In this document: one piece after another, positions 7,497-15,282 of the stretch | How the letters are laid out: every line of letters begins with the position of its first letter | Numbering within the stretch: position 1 is the first letter of the stretch | From: DAOUCV01 sp034432095 | GTDB taxonomy: Bacteria; Chloroflexota; Dehalococcoidia; Dehalococcoidales; UBA2162 | DNA: 26,183 nt | Direction: 5' to 3' | NCBI GenBank assembly: GCA_034432095.1 | Contig: DAOUCV010000085.1 | Span: 1-26,183 of the forward strand | Position numbers and translations under genes: made by a program | The notes under the pieces: generated by a model | Databases searched by the model: none | Told to the model about the DNA's origin: nothing | Seen by the model: only the letters and a program-made list of their open reading frames with translations

Positions 7497-7921
7497 AAGA
7501 GAAGATACTGGTGGTAGAAGATAACCCCCAGAATATGAGACTGATTGAGATGACTCTCAGGGCCAAGAACTATACCTTGCTCAAGGCAACTGATGGAGAA
7601 GAGGCAATCGAAATGGCAACCAGAGAGCGACCTGACCTCATCCTGTTGGATATTCGCCTGCCCAAAATGAACGGGCTCGAAGTGACCAGAAGGCTCAGGG
7701 CGATGCCGACATTCAGCCATACCCCCATAATCGGTCTGACCGCCTACGCGATGAAGGGGGACAAAGAGAAGGTGATTGAGTCTGGCTGTGATGCTTATCT
7801 GTCAAAGCCCGTTGATACCCGTGAACTGCCCGGGCTGATTGCCGAAATGCTGTCACAAAGGCGCCAGGATAACCCAAGCCTTAGTGGAGGTATCAGTGGC
7901 CAAAAAGGTTCTTACCATTGA
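7493..7921 (+). CDS. Single-domain response regulator (DivK/CheY-like)
   Basis: A stand-alone receiver of 142 residues without an output domain. Conserved residues are the acidic pair Glu9/Asp10, the phospho-acceptor Asp53 (LLDIRLP), Thr83 (GLTAYAM) and Lys105 (LSKPVD). The AYAM segment after the threonine is typical of DivK-like receivers that pair with hybrid-type kinases. The tail beyond residue 120 is low-complexity. Its ATG overlaps the kinase stop (ATGA), so the kinase is the probable phosphodonor. It could relay phosphate or regulate the kinase allosterically. It overlaps the next regulator by 26 nt. Confidence 0.9.
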   Translation: MKEKILVVEDNPQNMRLIEMTLRAKNYTLLKATDGEEAIEMATRERPDLILLDIRLPKMNGLEVTRRLRAMPTFSHTPIIGLTAYAMKGDKEKVIESGCDAYLSKPVDTRELPGLIAEMLSQRRQDNPSLSGGISGQKGSYH

Positions 7922-8597
7922 TGACGACCCGACCTTTCTCAGGTTGGTTGACCAGGTCCTGAGCCGTCAGGGGTTCGAGGTGCTCACGGCTGGAAGCGGA
8001 CCGGAAGGCTTAAGACTCCTGTTTACCGAGAAGCCGGATATAGTGCTTCTAGATGTCGCTATGCCCAGAATGGACGGCTGGCAGACCTGCCAGCGTATCC
8101 GTGAAATTGCCGATGTACCTGTTATCATGCTCACGGGCAAGCAAAAAGCCGAGGAAGACATAGTGCGCGGGCTTGACTACGGAGCTGATGAGTACCTCTT
8201 TAAGCCAGTGGGAAATAGAGAGCTGGTGGCTAGGGTGCGGGCAGTATTGCGCCGAATTGAGATGCCCTCTGCACCGGAAAAGAAACGAGAGGTTACCTAT
8301 GCTGATGACTTCCTCACCGTGGATATCGCCGAAAGGAAGGTCATGGTGAAAGGAGAGAAGGTGAAGCTGACCCCTAGGGAGTTCCGTCTGCTTGCTCTCC
8401 TGGTGGAAAGGGCCGGCCATATCCTTACCCATAGGGAGCTCCTGGAAAAAGTGTGGGGCTGGGAATACACTGATGACCTGGATTATGTACGTATCTATAT
8501 TTCGCATCTGCGTCAGAAGATAGAGCCAAACCCTCCCCTCCCGAGGTACATCATAACCGAACCCGGCGTTGGTTACTATTTTCACAAAGCTAGTTAA
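7896..8597 (+). CDS. OmpR/PhoB-family response regulator
   Basis: A DNA-binding transcription regulator of 233 residues. The receiver (about 3-115) carries Asp9-Asp11, phospho-acceptor Asp53 (LLDVAMP), Thr80 (MLTG) and Lys103 (LFKPV). A short linker leads to a winged-helix domain (about 132-230) with LTPREFRLLALL, the recognition-helix region HRELLEKVWG and the wing YIITEPGVGYYF. I chose the GTG at 7896 because GGAGG (7886-7890) precedes it by 5 nt and the protein then begins MAKKVLTIDDD; the ATG at 7839 lies inside the previous gene. It is the last gene of the signalling operon and the likely transcriptional output of the PAS kinase. Target genes are unknown. Confidence 0.93.
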   Translation: MAKKVLTIDDDPTFLRLVDQVLSRQGFEVLTAGSGPEGLRLLFTEKPDIVLLDVAMPRMDGWQTCQRIREIADVPVIMLTGKQKAEEDIVRGLDYGADEYLFKPVGNRELVARVRAVLRRIEMPSAPEKKREVTYADDFLTVDIAERKVMVKGEKVKLTPREFRLLALLVERAGHILTHRELLEKVWGWEYTDDLDYVRIYISHLRQKIEPNPPLPRYIITEPGVGYYFHKAS

Positions 8598-8676
8598 AAA
8601 AGAACCTCTGCCCAGCAGCAAATTTAACAACCCATCTTCGAGCCCATTTATTCACCTCATCCCATTGCTTATTCTA

Positions 8677-8783
8677 GGAACCCGCTCTATCCCCTTATTG
8701 GGGTGTCTAAGAGGGGGCGTTAGCCCCTCTTCTAATACCTCTCCCTCTTTTCTTTCCAAGGAGAAGGGAATTAAGGGGTGAGG
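8677..8783 (+). repeat. Dispersed GC-rich hairpin repeat, copy A
   Basis: The element starts GGAACCCGCTCTATCCCC (8677-8694). It continues with an imperfect hairpin AAGAGGGGGC-GTTA-GCCCCTCTT (8709-8731, one bulge) and a pyrimidine run, then ends GAGAAGGG...GGGGTGAGG (8783). Matching segments occur at 17956, 19665, 19781, 21161 and 22986. It lies between the OmpR regulator and the ribF promoter in the window's only gap over 300 nt. It could terminate the signalling operon, though no clean U-tract is present. Confidence 0.65.
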
Positions 8784-8809
8784 CTGGTAAACAATCTAAG
8801 CACTTGTGG

Positions 8810-8839
8810 TTGACCCCCTGGATAGGCTTATGTTAGTAT
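8810..8839 (+). promoter_or_regulatory. Promoter upstream of ribF
   Basis: TTGACC (8810-8815), 18 nt, then TAGTAT (8834-8839) with a TG one base before it (extended -10). The predicted start near 8846 gives a leader of about 107 nt. That leader lacks the conserved FMN-riboswitch core and instead holds a 26-codon open frame (8860-8940). Confidence 0.55.
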
Positions 8840-8952
8840 TAAAGGATTTCAACCAGGAGATGACGGTCAGGGTTTGTACCGGGGTCTGCATTGTCAATTC
8901 GCTGGCTATCCTGTATCCTTGTATCAGTGGTTCTGCCTAGGGAAAGGAGCTT

Positions 8953-9885
8953 ATGCTAGTTGAGGAAGAGCTAGCCGAGTTATCTCCAGAGAAAGATATG
9001 CTCCTGACCATCGGGGTCTTTGATGGGGTTCATCTGGGGCATAAATATCTGATTTCGAAGTTGAAGGAGCAAGCCAGACAGCGGAATCTGCTTAGTGGCG
9101 TGGTAACATTTCGCCAGCACCCCCTGGAGGTACTCTCACCCCAGACTGAGCTATCCTACTTGACTAACCTTGAGGAAAAGGTCAACCTGCTCAAGAAGGA
9201 AGGCGTCGAGGCTGTCATTGCCCTGTCCTTCACTCCGGAATTAGCTCAGCTCAGTGCCAGCCAGTTTGCCAGTCTATTAAAGAAATACCTCAGAATGCAG
9301 GGTTTGGTAATTGGGCCTGATTTTGCCTTAGGCCGAAACAGGGAAGGTAATGCTGATACCCTCCGCAGATTGGGACAGGCTCTGGGCTTCAGTGTCACCG
9401 TAATACCCCCGCTGAGCATAAATGGTGAAATAGTAAGCAGCACCGCAGTCAGAGACGCCCTGGCTAATGGTGATATAAAAAGAGTAATCAGCCTAATAAG
9501 GCGTTTGTTTAGCCTTCAGGGGCGGGTGACCACAGGGGCAGGCCGGGGCTTGGGACTGGGTTTCCCCACCGCCAATTTGGAGATTGACCCCAAACAGACT
9601 CTGCCCCCTGAGGGTGTTTATGCTACCTGGGCTTATGTTGGTAGCAAAGCCTTTAAGTCAGTGACCAATATTGGCAGGCGTCCAACTTTTGGTGGCAACG
9701 AACGCACTGTAGAAACTTATATCCTCAACTATGGTGGTAACCTGTATGGGCGCGAGCTGAAAATTGAGCTTGTAGAGCTACTTCGTGGTGAGAAGCGGTT
9801 TGATACCTTAGAGGAACTGAAGAAACAGATAGCCGAGGATGTAAAAAGAGGGGAAGCCATTTTGGACTCCCGAGTCAAAAAGTAG
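8953..9885 (+). CDS. ribF: Bifunctional riboflavin kinase/FAD synthetase RibF
   Basis: RibF phosphorylates riboflavin to FMN and adenylylates FMN to FAD in the cytoplasm. At 310 residues it is full length. The N-terminal nucleotidyltransferase domain carries GVFDGVHLGH (21-30), the HxGH adenylylation site, and SSTAVR (162-167). The C-terminal flavokinase domain (about 183-305) carries GLGFPTAN (201-208), with the ATP/Mg Thr-Ala-Asn, and VETYILNYGGNLYG (253-266), which contains the likely catalytic Glu254. The ATG is preceded by AAGGAG (8944-8949) at a short 3-nt spacing; Met16 is an alternative but would clip the first strand. It is 39 nt upstream of tyrS on the same strand and probably co-transcribed. 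Confidence 0.95.
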   Translation: MLVEEELAELSPEKDMLLTIGVFDGVHLGHKYLISKLKEQARQRNLLSGVVTFRQHPLEVLSPQTELSYLTNLEEKVNLLKKEGVEAVIALSFTPELAQLSASQFASLLKKYLRMQGLVIGPDFALGRNREGNADTLRRLGQALGFSVTVIPPLSINGEIVSSTAVRDALANGDIKRVISLIRRLFSLQGRVTTGAGRGLGLGFPTANLEIDPKQTLPPEGVYATWAYVGSKAFKSVTNIGRRPTFGGNERTVETYILNYGGNLYGRELKIELVELLRGEKRFDTLEELKKQIAEDVKRGEAILDSRVKK

Positions 9886-9924
9886 TATAAAAATAAGATG
9901 AGGACTTTCAGAGCGAAATAAGGC

Positions 9925-11121
9925 ATGGATATTAACTATTTACTCAAGCGAGCGGTAGCCGAAGTCATCGTTAGGGAAGAGCTGGAGGAGCTCCTCCGTT
10001 CCGGCCGAAAATTGCGTCTGAAAGAAGGTTTCGACCCCAGCTTCCCCGATATCCATCTGGGACACATGGTAACCCTCAGAAAGCTTCGCCAGTTCCAACA
10101 GATGGGACATCAGGTTGTTCTTATCGTCGGCGACTGGACAGCCCAGATTGGCGACCCAAGCGGGGAATCCGTTACCCGACCTATGCTGTCTGCCGAACAG
10201 GTAAAAGCTAATGCCCAGACCTATATGGAGCAGTTCTTCAAAGTAGTTGATAAAGAAAAGACGGAGGTGAGGTGGCAGAGTGAATGGTTTGGCAAGTTCG
10301 ACCTTAGTGATGTTATTCGTCTTACCAGCAGGTTTACTATAGCGCAGTTACTGGCTCGCGAGGATTTCAGCGCCAGGTACAACGCTAAAAAGCCTATCGC
10401 CATGACTGAACTGCTCTACCCTTTGCTCCAAGCTTACGACTCGGTGGCAGTACAGGCGGATGTTGAGTTCGGCGGCACTGACCAGAAGTTCAATCTGCTG
10501 GTTGGCAGGGAGCTACAATCTATGGTGGGACAGCCCCCCCAGCAAATCTTCCTCGTCCCTCTCCTTATCGGCACCGATGGGACTCAGAAGATGAGCAAAA
10601 GTCTGGGTAACTACATCGGCGTCGCCGAGCCAGCCGATGAGATATACGGTAAGGTGATGTCAATCACTGATAGCTTGATTATGGACTACTTTGAGTTGCT
10701 GACTGACGTTTCTGATGAGGAACTGGCGGAGTTCAGGCAAGCCCTGGCTGATGATAGAGTCAATCCGATGGAGCTGAAAAAGCGGCTAGCCAGGGAGATA
10801 GTAACTCAGTTGTATGACCAGAAAACCGCAAACAAGGCTGAGCAGAAGTTTGAGAAAGTAGTTCAGAAGAGAGAACTGCCTGAAGAAATACCCGAGTTTC
10901 ATCTACCTTTGCGAGAGGGGATGGACTTGAAGGACATACTGGTGAAGATTGGACTGGCCAAGAGCCGAAGTGAGGCTCACAGACTGATAGAACAAGATGC
11001 CGTGAGGATAAATGGTGAGAAGGTAAAGACGCCTGTTGCTACCCTCGATAGTGGCAGCATTATCAAAGTCGGCAAACGGCGCTTTGCCAAAATTATTAAT
11101 TCGGATATACTGAACAAATAG
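9925..11121 (+). CDS. tyrS: Tyrosyl-tRNA synthetase
   Basis: A class I synthetase that charges tRNA-Tyr. At 398 residues it fits the bacterial TyrZ-like group. The HIGH motif is HLGH (44-47) and the KMSKS signature is intact (222-226, followed by LGNY). The Rossmann core shows VGDWTAQIGDPSG (68-80), and TELLYPLLQAYDS plus EFGGTDQKFN (181-190) form the tyrosine pocket and dimer region. A C-terminal S4 RNA-binding domain (about 334-395) includes AKSRSEAHRLIEQDAVRING. The ATG has only a weak upstream AAGG. It lies between ribF and the serA-linked aminotransferase, with 2 nt between its stop and the next frame. No T-box is visible upstream. Confidence 0.96.
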   Translation: MDINYLLKRAVAEVIVREELEELLRSGRKLRLKEGFDPSFPDIHLGHMVTLRKLRQFQQMGHQVVLIVGDWTAQIGDPSGESVTRPMLSAEQVKANAQTYMEQFFKVVDKEKTEVRWQSEWFGKFDLSDVIRLTSRFTIAQLLAREDFSARYNAKKPIAMTELLYPLLQAYDSVAVQADVEFGGTDQKFNLLVGRELQSMVGQPPQQIFLVPLLIGTDGTQKMSKSLGNYIGVAEPADEIYGKVMSITDSLIMDYFELLTDVSDEELAEFRQALADDRVNPMELKKRLAREIVTQLYDQKTANKAEQKFEKVVQKRELPEEIPEFHLPLREGMDLKDILVKIGLAKSRSEAHRLIEQDAVRINGEKVKTPVATLDSGSIIKVGKRRFAKIINSDILNK

Positions 11122-11123
11122 CA

Positions 11124-12233
11124 TTGAAAAGGAGATATACGGAAGAGCTACGCATTCCTGGACCCACCCCCTGCCCTGATGAAGTTCTTAAGGCAATGAC
11201 CAGGCAGATGATAGACCACCGGGGGGAAGAATTTGCCGCGATACTAAACGGGGTAACTGACAAACTGAAACGGTTATTCCAGACCAAGAACGATGTTTTC
11301 TTGCTTACCGGCTCAGGGACGGGAGGCTTAGAGGCTGCCGTCGTCAATACTCTTTCGCCGGGTGATAGGGTATTATCGGTATCCAACGGTGTATTCGCCG
11401 AGCGCTTTGCCACCATCGCCCAGCAATTTGGTGCCGAGGTAACCCCTCTCCATTTTGAATGGGGCAAAGGGGCTGATGCCGATGCAGTGCGTAAGGCTCT
11501 CCAGAGTGAACCTAAAATCAAAGCCGTCTTGGTCACCCACAATGAGTCTTCTACTGGTGTGACCAACGACCTGGCTTCGATTAGTTCTGTAGTCAAGGAA
11601 TTCGGTAAACTGCTGCTGGTTGATGCCGTCAGTAGCCTGGGGGCGATTAACCTTCCGGTGGATGACTGGCACTGCGATGTTGTGGTTACAGCTTCCCAGA
11701 AGGCATGGATGATTCCTCCCGGTCTAGCGATGGTTAGTGTCAGTCAGGAAGCCTGGCAGGCATATGCCAAAGCTAAAATGCCCCGCTTTTACTGGGACTT
11801 TGCCCAAGCCAAAAGCTATCTGGAGAGGGGACAGACACCGTGGACGCCGGCTATATCCACTGTATTCGCCCTGTCGGTCTCGCTGGAAATGATGCTCAAG
11901 GAGGGCTTACCCAACATCGTAGCTCGCCATGCCCGGGTTGGCCGGGCAGCTCGTAAGGGGGTAAAATCGCTAGGGCTGTCCCTTTTTGCGGAGGAAGATT
12001 ACGCCTCCAATACGGTTACGGCGGTAAGCTCTTCGGATGGGCTTGATACTAAGAAGTTGCTCCGGGTTCTCAGAGAGAAGCACCACATTGTGCTCAGTGG
12101 TGGGCAACAGAAACTGGACGGTAAGATATTCCGTATCGGGCATCTGGGATGGGTAACCGAGGAGAACATTGAAACCGTAATATCAGCCCTAAAGGTGGCA
12201 CTCCCACAGGCAGGCTTAAAGGTTGGTTTATGA
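11124..12233 (+). CDS. Class V aminotransferase linked to serA (probable phosphoserine aminotransferase role)
   Basis: A PLP enzyme of 369 residues from the TTG at 11124. RIPGPTPCP (10-18), GSGTGGLEAA (63-72), HNESSTG (139-145), VDAVSSLG (166-173) and TASQKAWMIPPG (189-200) are class V signatures, with Lys193 the Schiff-base residue. GGQQKLDGKIFRIGHLG forms the C-terminal carboxylate-binding loop. It overlaps serA by ATGA, and the TM1400/TM1401 pair of Thermotoga is a known parallel; I infer it aminates 3-phosphohydroxypyruvate in place of SerC, though serine-pyruvate or alanine-glyoxylate activity is possible. The start is odd: the TTG lies before an AAAAGGAG sequence (11127-11134), and the only codon well placed after it is ACG at 11139. 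Confidence 0.85.
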   Translation: MKRRYTEELRIPGPTPCPDEVLKAMTRQMIDHRGEEFAAILNGVTDKLKRLFQTKNDVFLLTGSGTGGLEAAVVNTLSPGDRVLSVSNGVFAERFATIAQQFGAEVTPLHFEWGKGADADAVRKALQSEPKIKAVLVTHNESSTGVTNDLASISSVVKEFGKLLLVDAVSSLGAINLPVDDWHCDVVVTASQKAWMIPPGLAMVSVSQEAWQAYAKAKMPRFYWDFAQAKSYLERGQTPWTPAISTVFALSVSLEMMLKEGLPNIVARHARVGRAARKGVKSLGLSLFAEEDYASNTVTAVSSSDGLDTKKLLRVLREKHHIVLSGGQQKLDGKIFRIGHLGWVTEENIETVISALKVALPQAGLKVGL

Positions 12234-13804
12234 AGGTTCTAATTGCTGACCCCATTTCGGAAGAAGGAATAGACATCCTGCGTAGCCAGGCTGAGGTTGA
12301 TATTAGACTAGAACTCAAGCCTGAGGAGCTGCTCTCCATTATCGGCGACTATGAGGCTCTAGTGGTGCGCAGCCAGACCCAGGTGACCGCTAAGGTGATA
12401 GAGGCTGGTAAAAAACTCCTGGTTATCGCCCGAGCCGGTGTTGGCGTCGATAATATTGATGTCGAGGAAGCGACCCGCCGGGGTGTAGTGGTAGTTAATG
12501 CCCCCACCAGTAATACCACCGCCGCGGCTGAGCATACCATCGCCCTGATGCTTGCCCTGGCTCGTCATATCCCCCAGGCTAATGCCACGCTCAAGTCCGG
12601 ATTATGGCAGCGGAATAATTTCATAGGCACTGAAGTTAGAAATAAGACCTTAGGCATCATCGGTCTGGGTAACATCGGTTCAGAGGTGGCCAGACGTGCC
12701 CGGGGCCTGGAGATGAAGGTCATTGCTCATGACCCCTTTATCTCAATTGACCATGCCCGTAATCTCCAGGTAGAGCTGGTGTCTCTGGAGCAGCTACTGA
12801 AGGATTCAGATTTTATCACTCTCCATACCCCGCTAACAAAATCAACAAAGGGACTAATCGGAGCCAAAGAGCTGGCTATGGTCAAACCAACAGTTCGTAT
12901 CATCAATACTGCCCGGGGTGGGCTAATTGATGAAGCCGCCCTGGTCAAGGCGATAAGAGAAAAAAGGGTAGCCGGTGCCGCCTTTGACGTCTTTACCACG
13001 GAGCCACTTACCCGCAGTATCCTCTTCGAAGAGGACAACATTATTGTTACCCCTCATTTAGGCGCTTCTACCACTGAAGCTCAAGCCATGGTAGCCGAAG
13101 ACGTAGCCAAGCAGATTATCGCGGTATTTAAGGGGCAGCCAGCCCGATATGCGGTTAATGCCCCCTTTATCTCGGCGGAAACTTTATCGGTACTGGCACC
13201 CTTTATCAAGGCGGCTTCCATAGCTGGCAAGCTAGTCGCCCAGCTGGTTGAGGGACAAATAAGCTCTATTCAGATTAAATATGAGGGTGAGATTTCCAAC
13301 TATGACACTAATGTTCTCAAGGCAGCCTTCCTCGGGGGATTACTTGAGGAGATAAGTGAGGAACGGGTTAATCTGGTTAATGCCAATATAATCGCCGCCC
13401 GGCGCGGCTTGATGGTGGTGGAACAAAAGGAGGCTACCTGCGAGAACTATGCCAGCCTTATTACCGCGGCGGTTACCACCAGCGCCGATTGTATTACCGT
13501 AGCCACAACCGTGGTTCGGGGCGAAACCCACATCGTACGGGTTAATAACTACTGGATAGATATTTACCCCAGCGAAGGATATTTCCTGTTTAGCGACCAC
13601 CTAGACCGTCCCGGGATTTTAGGCGCCGTCGGTAAAATAACTGGAGATGCCAATATCAATATCAGTGCGATGCACGTCGGCCGGCTCAAGCCCAGAGGAA
13701 GGGCACTCATGATACTGACCCTGGACGAGCTTCTGCCCGAGGAGCAACAGCGGCAGATATTATCCGTCCCCGATATCTATACCGCTAAAATGGTGAAACT
13801 GTAA
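12230..13804 (+). CDS. serA: D-3-phosphoglycerate dehydrogenase SerA, long form with ACT domain
   Basis: SerA oxidises 3-phosphoglycerate to 3-phosphohydroxypyruvate with NAD+, the first step of serine synthesis. The 524 residues form three parts. The substrate/Rossmann catalytic region (1-310) shows GLGNIG (145-150), NTARGG with catalytic Arg229, Glu258 and His276 (PHLGAS). A regulatory intervening domain (about 315-440) follows. A C-terminal ACT domain (about 452-524) shows DRPGILGAVG (459-468), the usual serine-feedback module. Its ATG overlaps the aminotransferase stop (ATGA), so the two are translationally coupled. It converges on the DUF1015 gene with only 8 nt between the stops. Confidence 0.97.
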   Translation: MKVLIADPISEEGIDILRSQAEVDIRLELKPEELLSIIGDYEALVVRSQTQVTAKVIEAGKKLLVIARAGVGVDNIDVEEATRRGVVVVNAPTSNTTAAAEHTIALMLALARHIPQANATLKSGLWQRNNFIGTEVRNKTLGIIGLGNIGSEVARRARGLEMKVIAHDPFISIDHARNLQVELVSLEQLLKDSDFITLHTPLTKSTKGLIGAKELAMVKPTVRIINTARGGLIDEAALVKAIREKRVAGAAFDVFTTEPLTRSILFEEDNIIVTPHLGASTTEAQAMVAEDVAKQIIAVFKGQPARYAVNAPFISAETLSVLAPFIKAASIAGKLVAQLVEGQISSIQIKYEGEISNYDTNVLKAAFLGGLLEEISEERVNLVNANIIAARRGLMVVEQKEATCENYASLITAAVTTSADCITVATTVVRGETHIVRVNNYWIDIYPSEGYFLFSDHLDRPGILGAVGKITGDANINISAMHVGRLKPRGRALMILTLDELLPEEQQRQILSVPDIYTAKMVKL

Positions 13805-13812
13805 GGACTAAA

Positions 13813-15123
13813 CTAAACCAGCCGACGGAAAACTAACCCTGATGGTGCTTTGGGGTAAAAGTAGGTAGATTTCCGGGGCATTTTGTCACCAGCGTCAGCA
13901 ATAGCTTTGACCACTTCTGGCTTGGGCGGGCTTAACAGGAAGGCGAGCTGGTATTCCTGAGCTAGTACCCTGTTCACTGCATCTGTTACGTCATAGCTGT
14001 AGGCAAGGCTTGTCTTCTCTCTATCGCTACCCAGTGCCAGGAGCTTCTCCAGTATAATATGGTCAACAATACTAACATCCAGCTTCTTGTATAGCTCAGA
14101 ATGAAAGTAGGGCATCATCTGACTGACAGTGTCCAAGTCGCGCAACTTGAGCCTCAAAAGGCAATCTTTAGCCAGACCAAAAAGGCTTATTTGAACCCTG
14201 TTTGTCTCCGTAAGCAAATCGTTGACCCGTTTCCAGATATCAGGCGTGTTCAGGGACAACCTCTCTATCTCAAAGAACACCTCTAGCTTGGTCATTAATC
14301 CTTCCAGTGTTGGTTTTGATATACCACGGACCAGCCGGTGAGGAGCCAGAATGATAAGCCCCGGGTCAGAAAAGTCTACGAGTTCCATCATCACGAAATT
14401 AAATGCCTCATCCTCTGAAGCTGAGGATGAGTAGGTACGTTTCTCAAGCTGGTAAGCAAGGGCACTCTCATAGCGATGGTGCCCATCGGCAATATAAAGA
14501 GGCTGCTTCACCAGGCTACGGCATATTTGATTAATCACTTCAACATCCGTGATAGCCCATACATTGTGACCTTCCCCATCAGCGCCTTTTAAGCTGATTA
14601 AAGGTTTGCTCTGCTCCTGATTAGCCAGTAGAGGGGAAATTTGCTGTCCCGGGTCTTCAAACAGAGCCAAAATTGGGCTGGTATTAGCCTGTAGTGCCCA
14701 TAACAGGCTTAATCGGTCATCCCTGGGCTCAGCCAGGGTGCCTTCGTGAGGGCGGATGACCATCTTGTCCCATTCCTCTACCCTGACAGAGGCGATGATG
14801 CTGCGGCGTTTGTATTTCTTTCCCTGGTGCGTGAAATAGTGCTTATGGAGATAGATAGCTGGAGTTTCATCAATCACAAGAATACCCTGCTTCAGCCACT
14901 GCTCCAGGGTAGCTGCCGAACGACTGTATTTATTGTCTGCAACTGTATCCTGAGGTAACTCTCGCCCGGCTTCCAATCGGACGAAGTTATACTCGCTTCT
15001 CAGATAGAGTTCTTGCTGTTGCTGGGGAGTAATAATATCATAGGGAGGGCAGATAACCTTTGATAAGTCTTTGACTAGTGTCTTATTATAATGCACGCCT
15101 CGGAAGGGACGAATATCAGCCAC
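13813..15123 (-). CDS. DUF1015 family protein
   Basis: A 436-residue soluble protein of the DUF1015 family. Recognisable features are the N-terminal IRPFRGVHYN, VICPPYDII (23-31), IRPHEGTLAEPRDDRLSLL (123-141) and IADGHHRYESAL (211-222). The DGHHR element (213-217) recalls the DG-H-R motif of the ParB/SerK-type fold, but I cannot show homology. The family has no function I can state with confidence. Genes of this family are often found near serine synthesis genes, and here it converges on serA. A role in serine metabolism is therefore inferred only. The GTG start has AAGGAG (15134-15139) at 10 nt. It is divergent from ligA. Confidence 0.85.
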   Translation of the reverse strand: MADIRPFRGVHYNKTLVKDLSKVICPPYDIITPQQQQELYLRSEYNFVRLEAGRELPQDTVADNKYSRSAATLEQWLKQGILVIDETPAIYLHKHYFTHQGKKYKRRSIIASVRVEEWDKMVIRPHEGTLAEPRDDRLSLLWALQANTSPILALFEDPGQQISPLLANQEQSKPLISLKGADGEGHNVWAITDVEVINQICRSLVKQPLYIADGHHRYESALAYQLEKRTYSSSASEDEAFNFVMMELVDFSDPGLIILAPHRLVRGISKPTLEGLMTKLEVFFEIERLSLNTPDIWKRVNDLLTETNRVQISLFGLAKDCLLRLKLRDLDTVSQMMPYFHSELYKKLDVSIVDHIILEKLLALGSDREKTSLAYSYDVTDAVNRVLAQEYQLAFLLSPPKPEVVKAIADAGDKMPRKSTYFYPKAPSGLVFRRLV

Positions 15124-15221
15124 ACCAAGCTAACTCCTTTTCTGACTTTACCTATGGCGCATAGTTTTCCCGCTCTAGTTTAGCCTATGCCACGGGAAAA
15201 ACGCAACGGAGGTCGTTCATT

Positions 15222-15250
15222 TTCAGACTAACCAAGGACTGTGCTATAAT
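15222..15250 (+). promoter_or_regulatory. Promoter for ligA-pth
   Basis: TTCAGA (15222-15227), 17 nt, then a perfect TATAAT (15245-15250) with a preceding TG giving an extended -10. Start expected near 15257, about 26 nt before the ligA ATG. Confidence 0.7.
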
Positions 15251-15282
15251 TATGTCATACTTGATAGTAATTGTCACACATT

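Noticed and set aside
7232..7720. Long antisense frame across the kinase and receiver genes
   Set aside because: Both sense genes have complete catalytic motifs; the antisense product is composition-driven and matches nothing known.
8569..8781. Open frame of 70 codons after the OmpR regulator
   Set aside because: It runs through repeat copy A, has serine/proline-rich low-complexity content and no ribosome site.
8846..8952. FMN riboswitch upstream of ribF
   Set aside because: The conserved FMN-aptamer segments (such as the AGGGUGAAAUUCCC-like core) are not present in the leader.
11127..11138. AAGGAGATATAC resembling the T7 gene 10 leader used in cloning vectors
   Set aside because: Sequence on both sides is continuous native coding sequence, so chance similarity is more likely than vector contamination.
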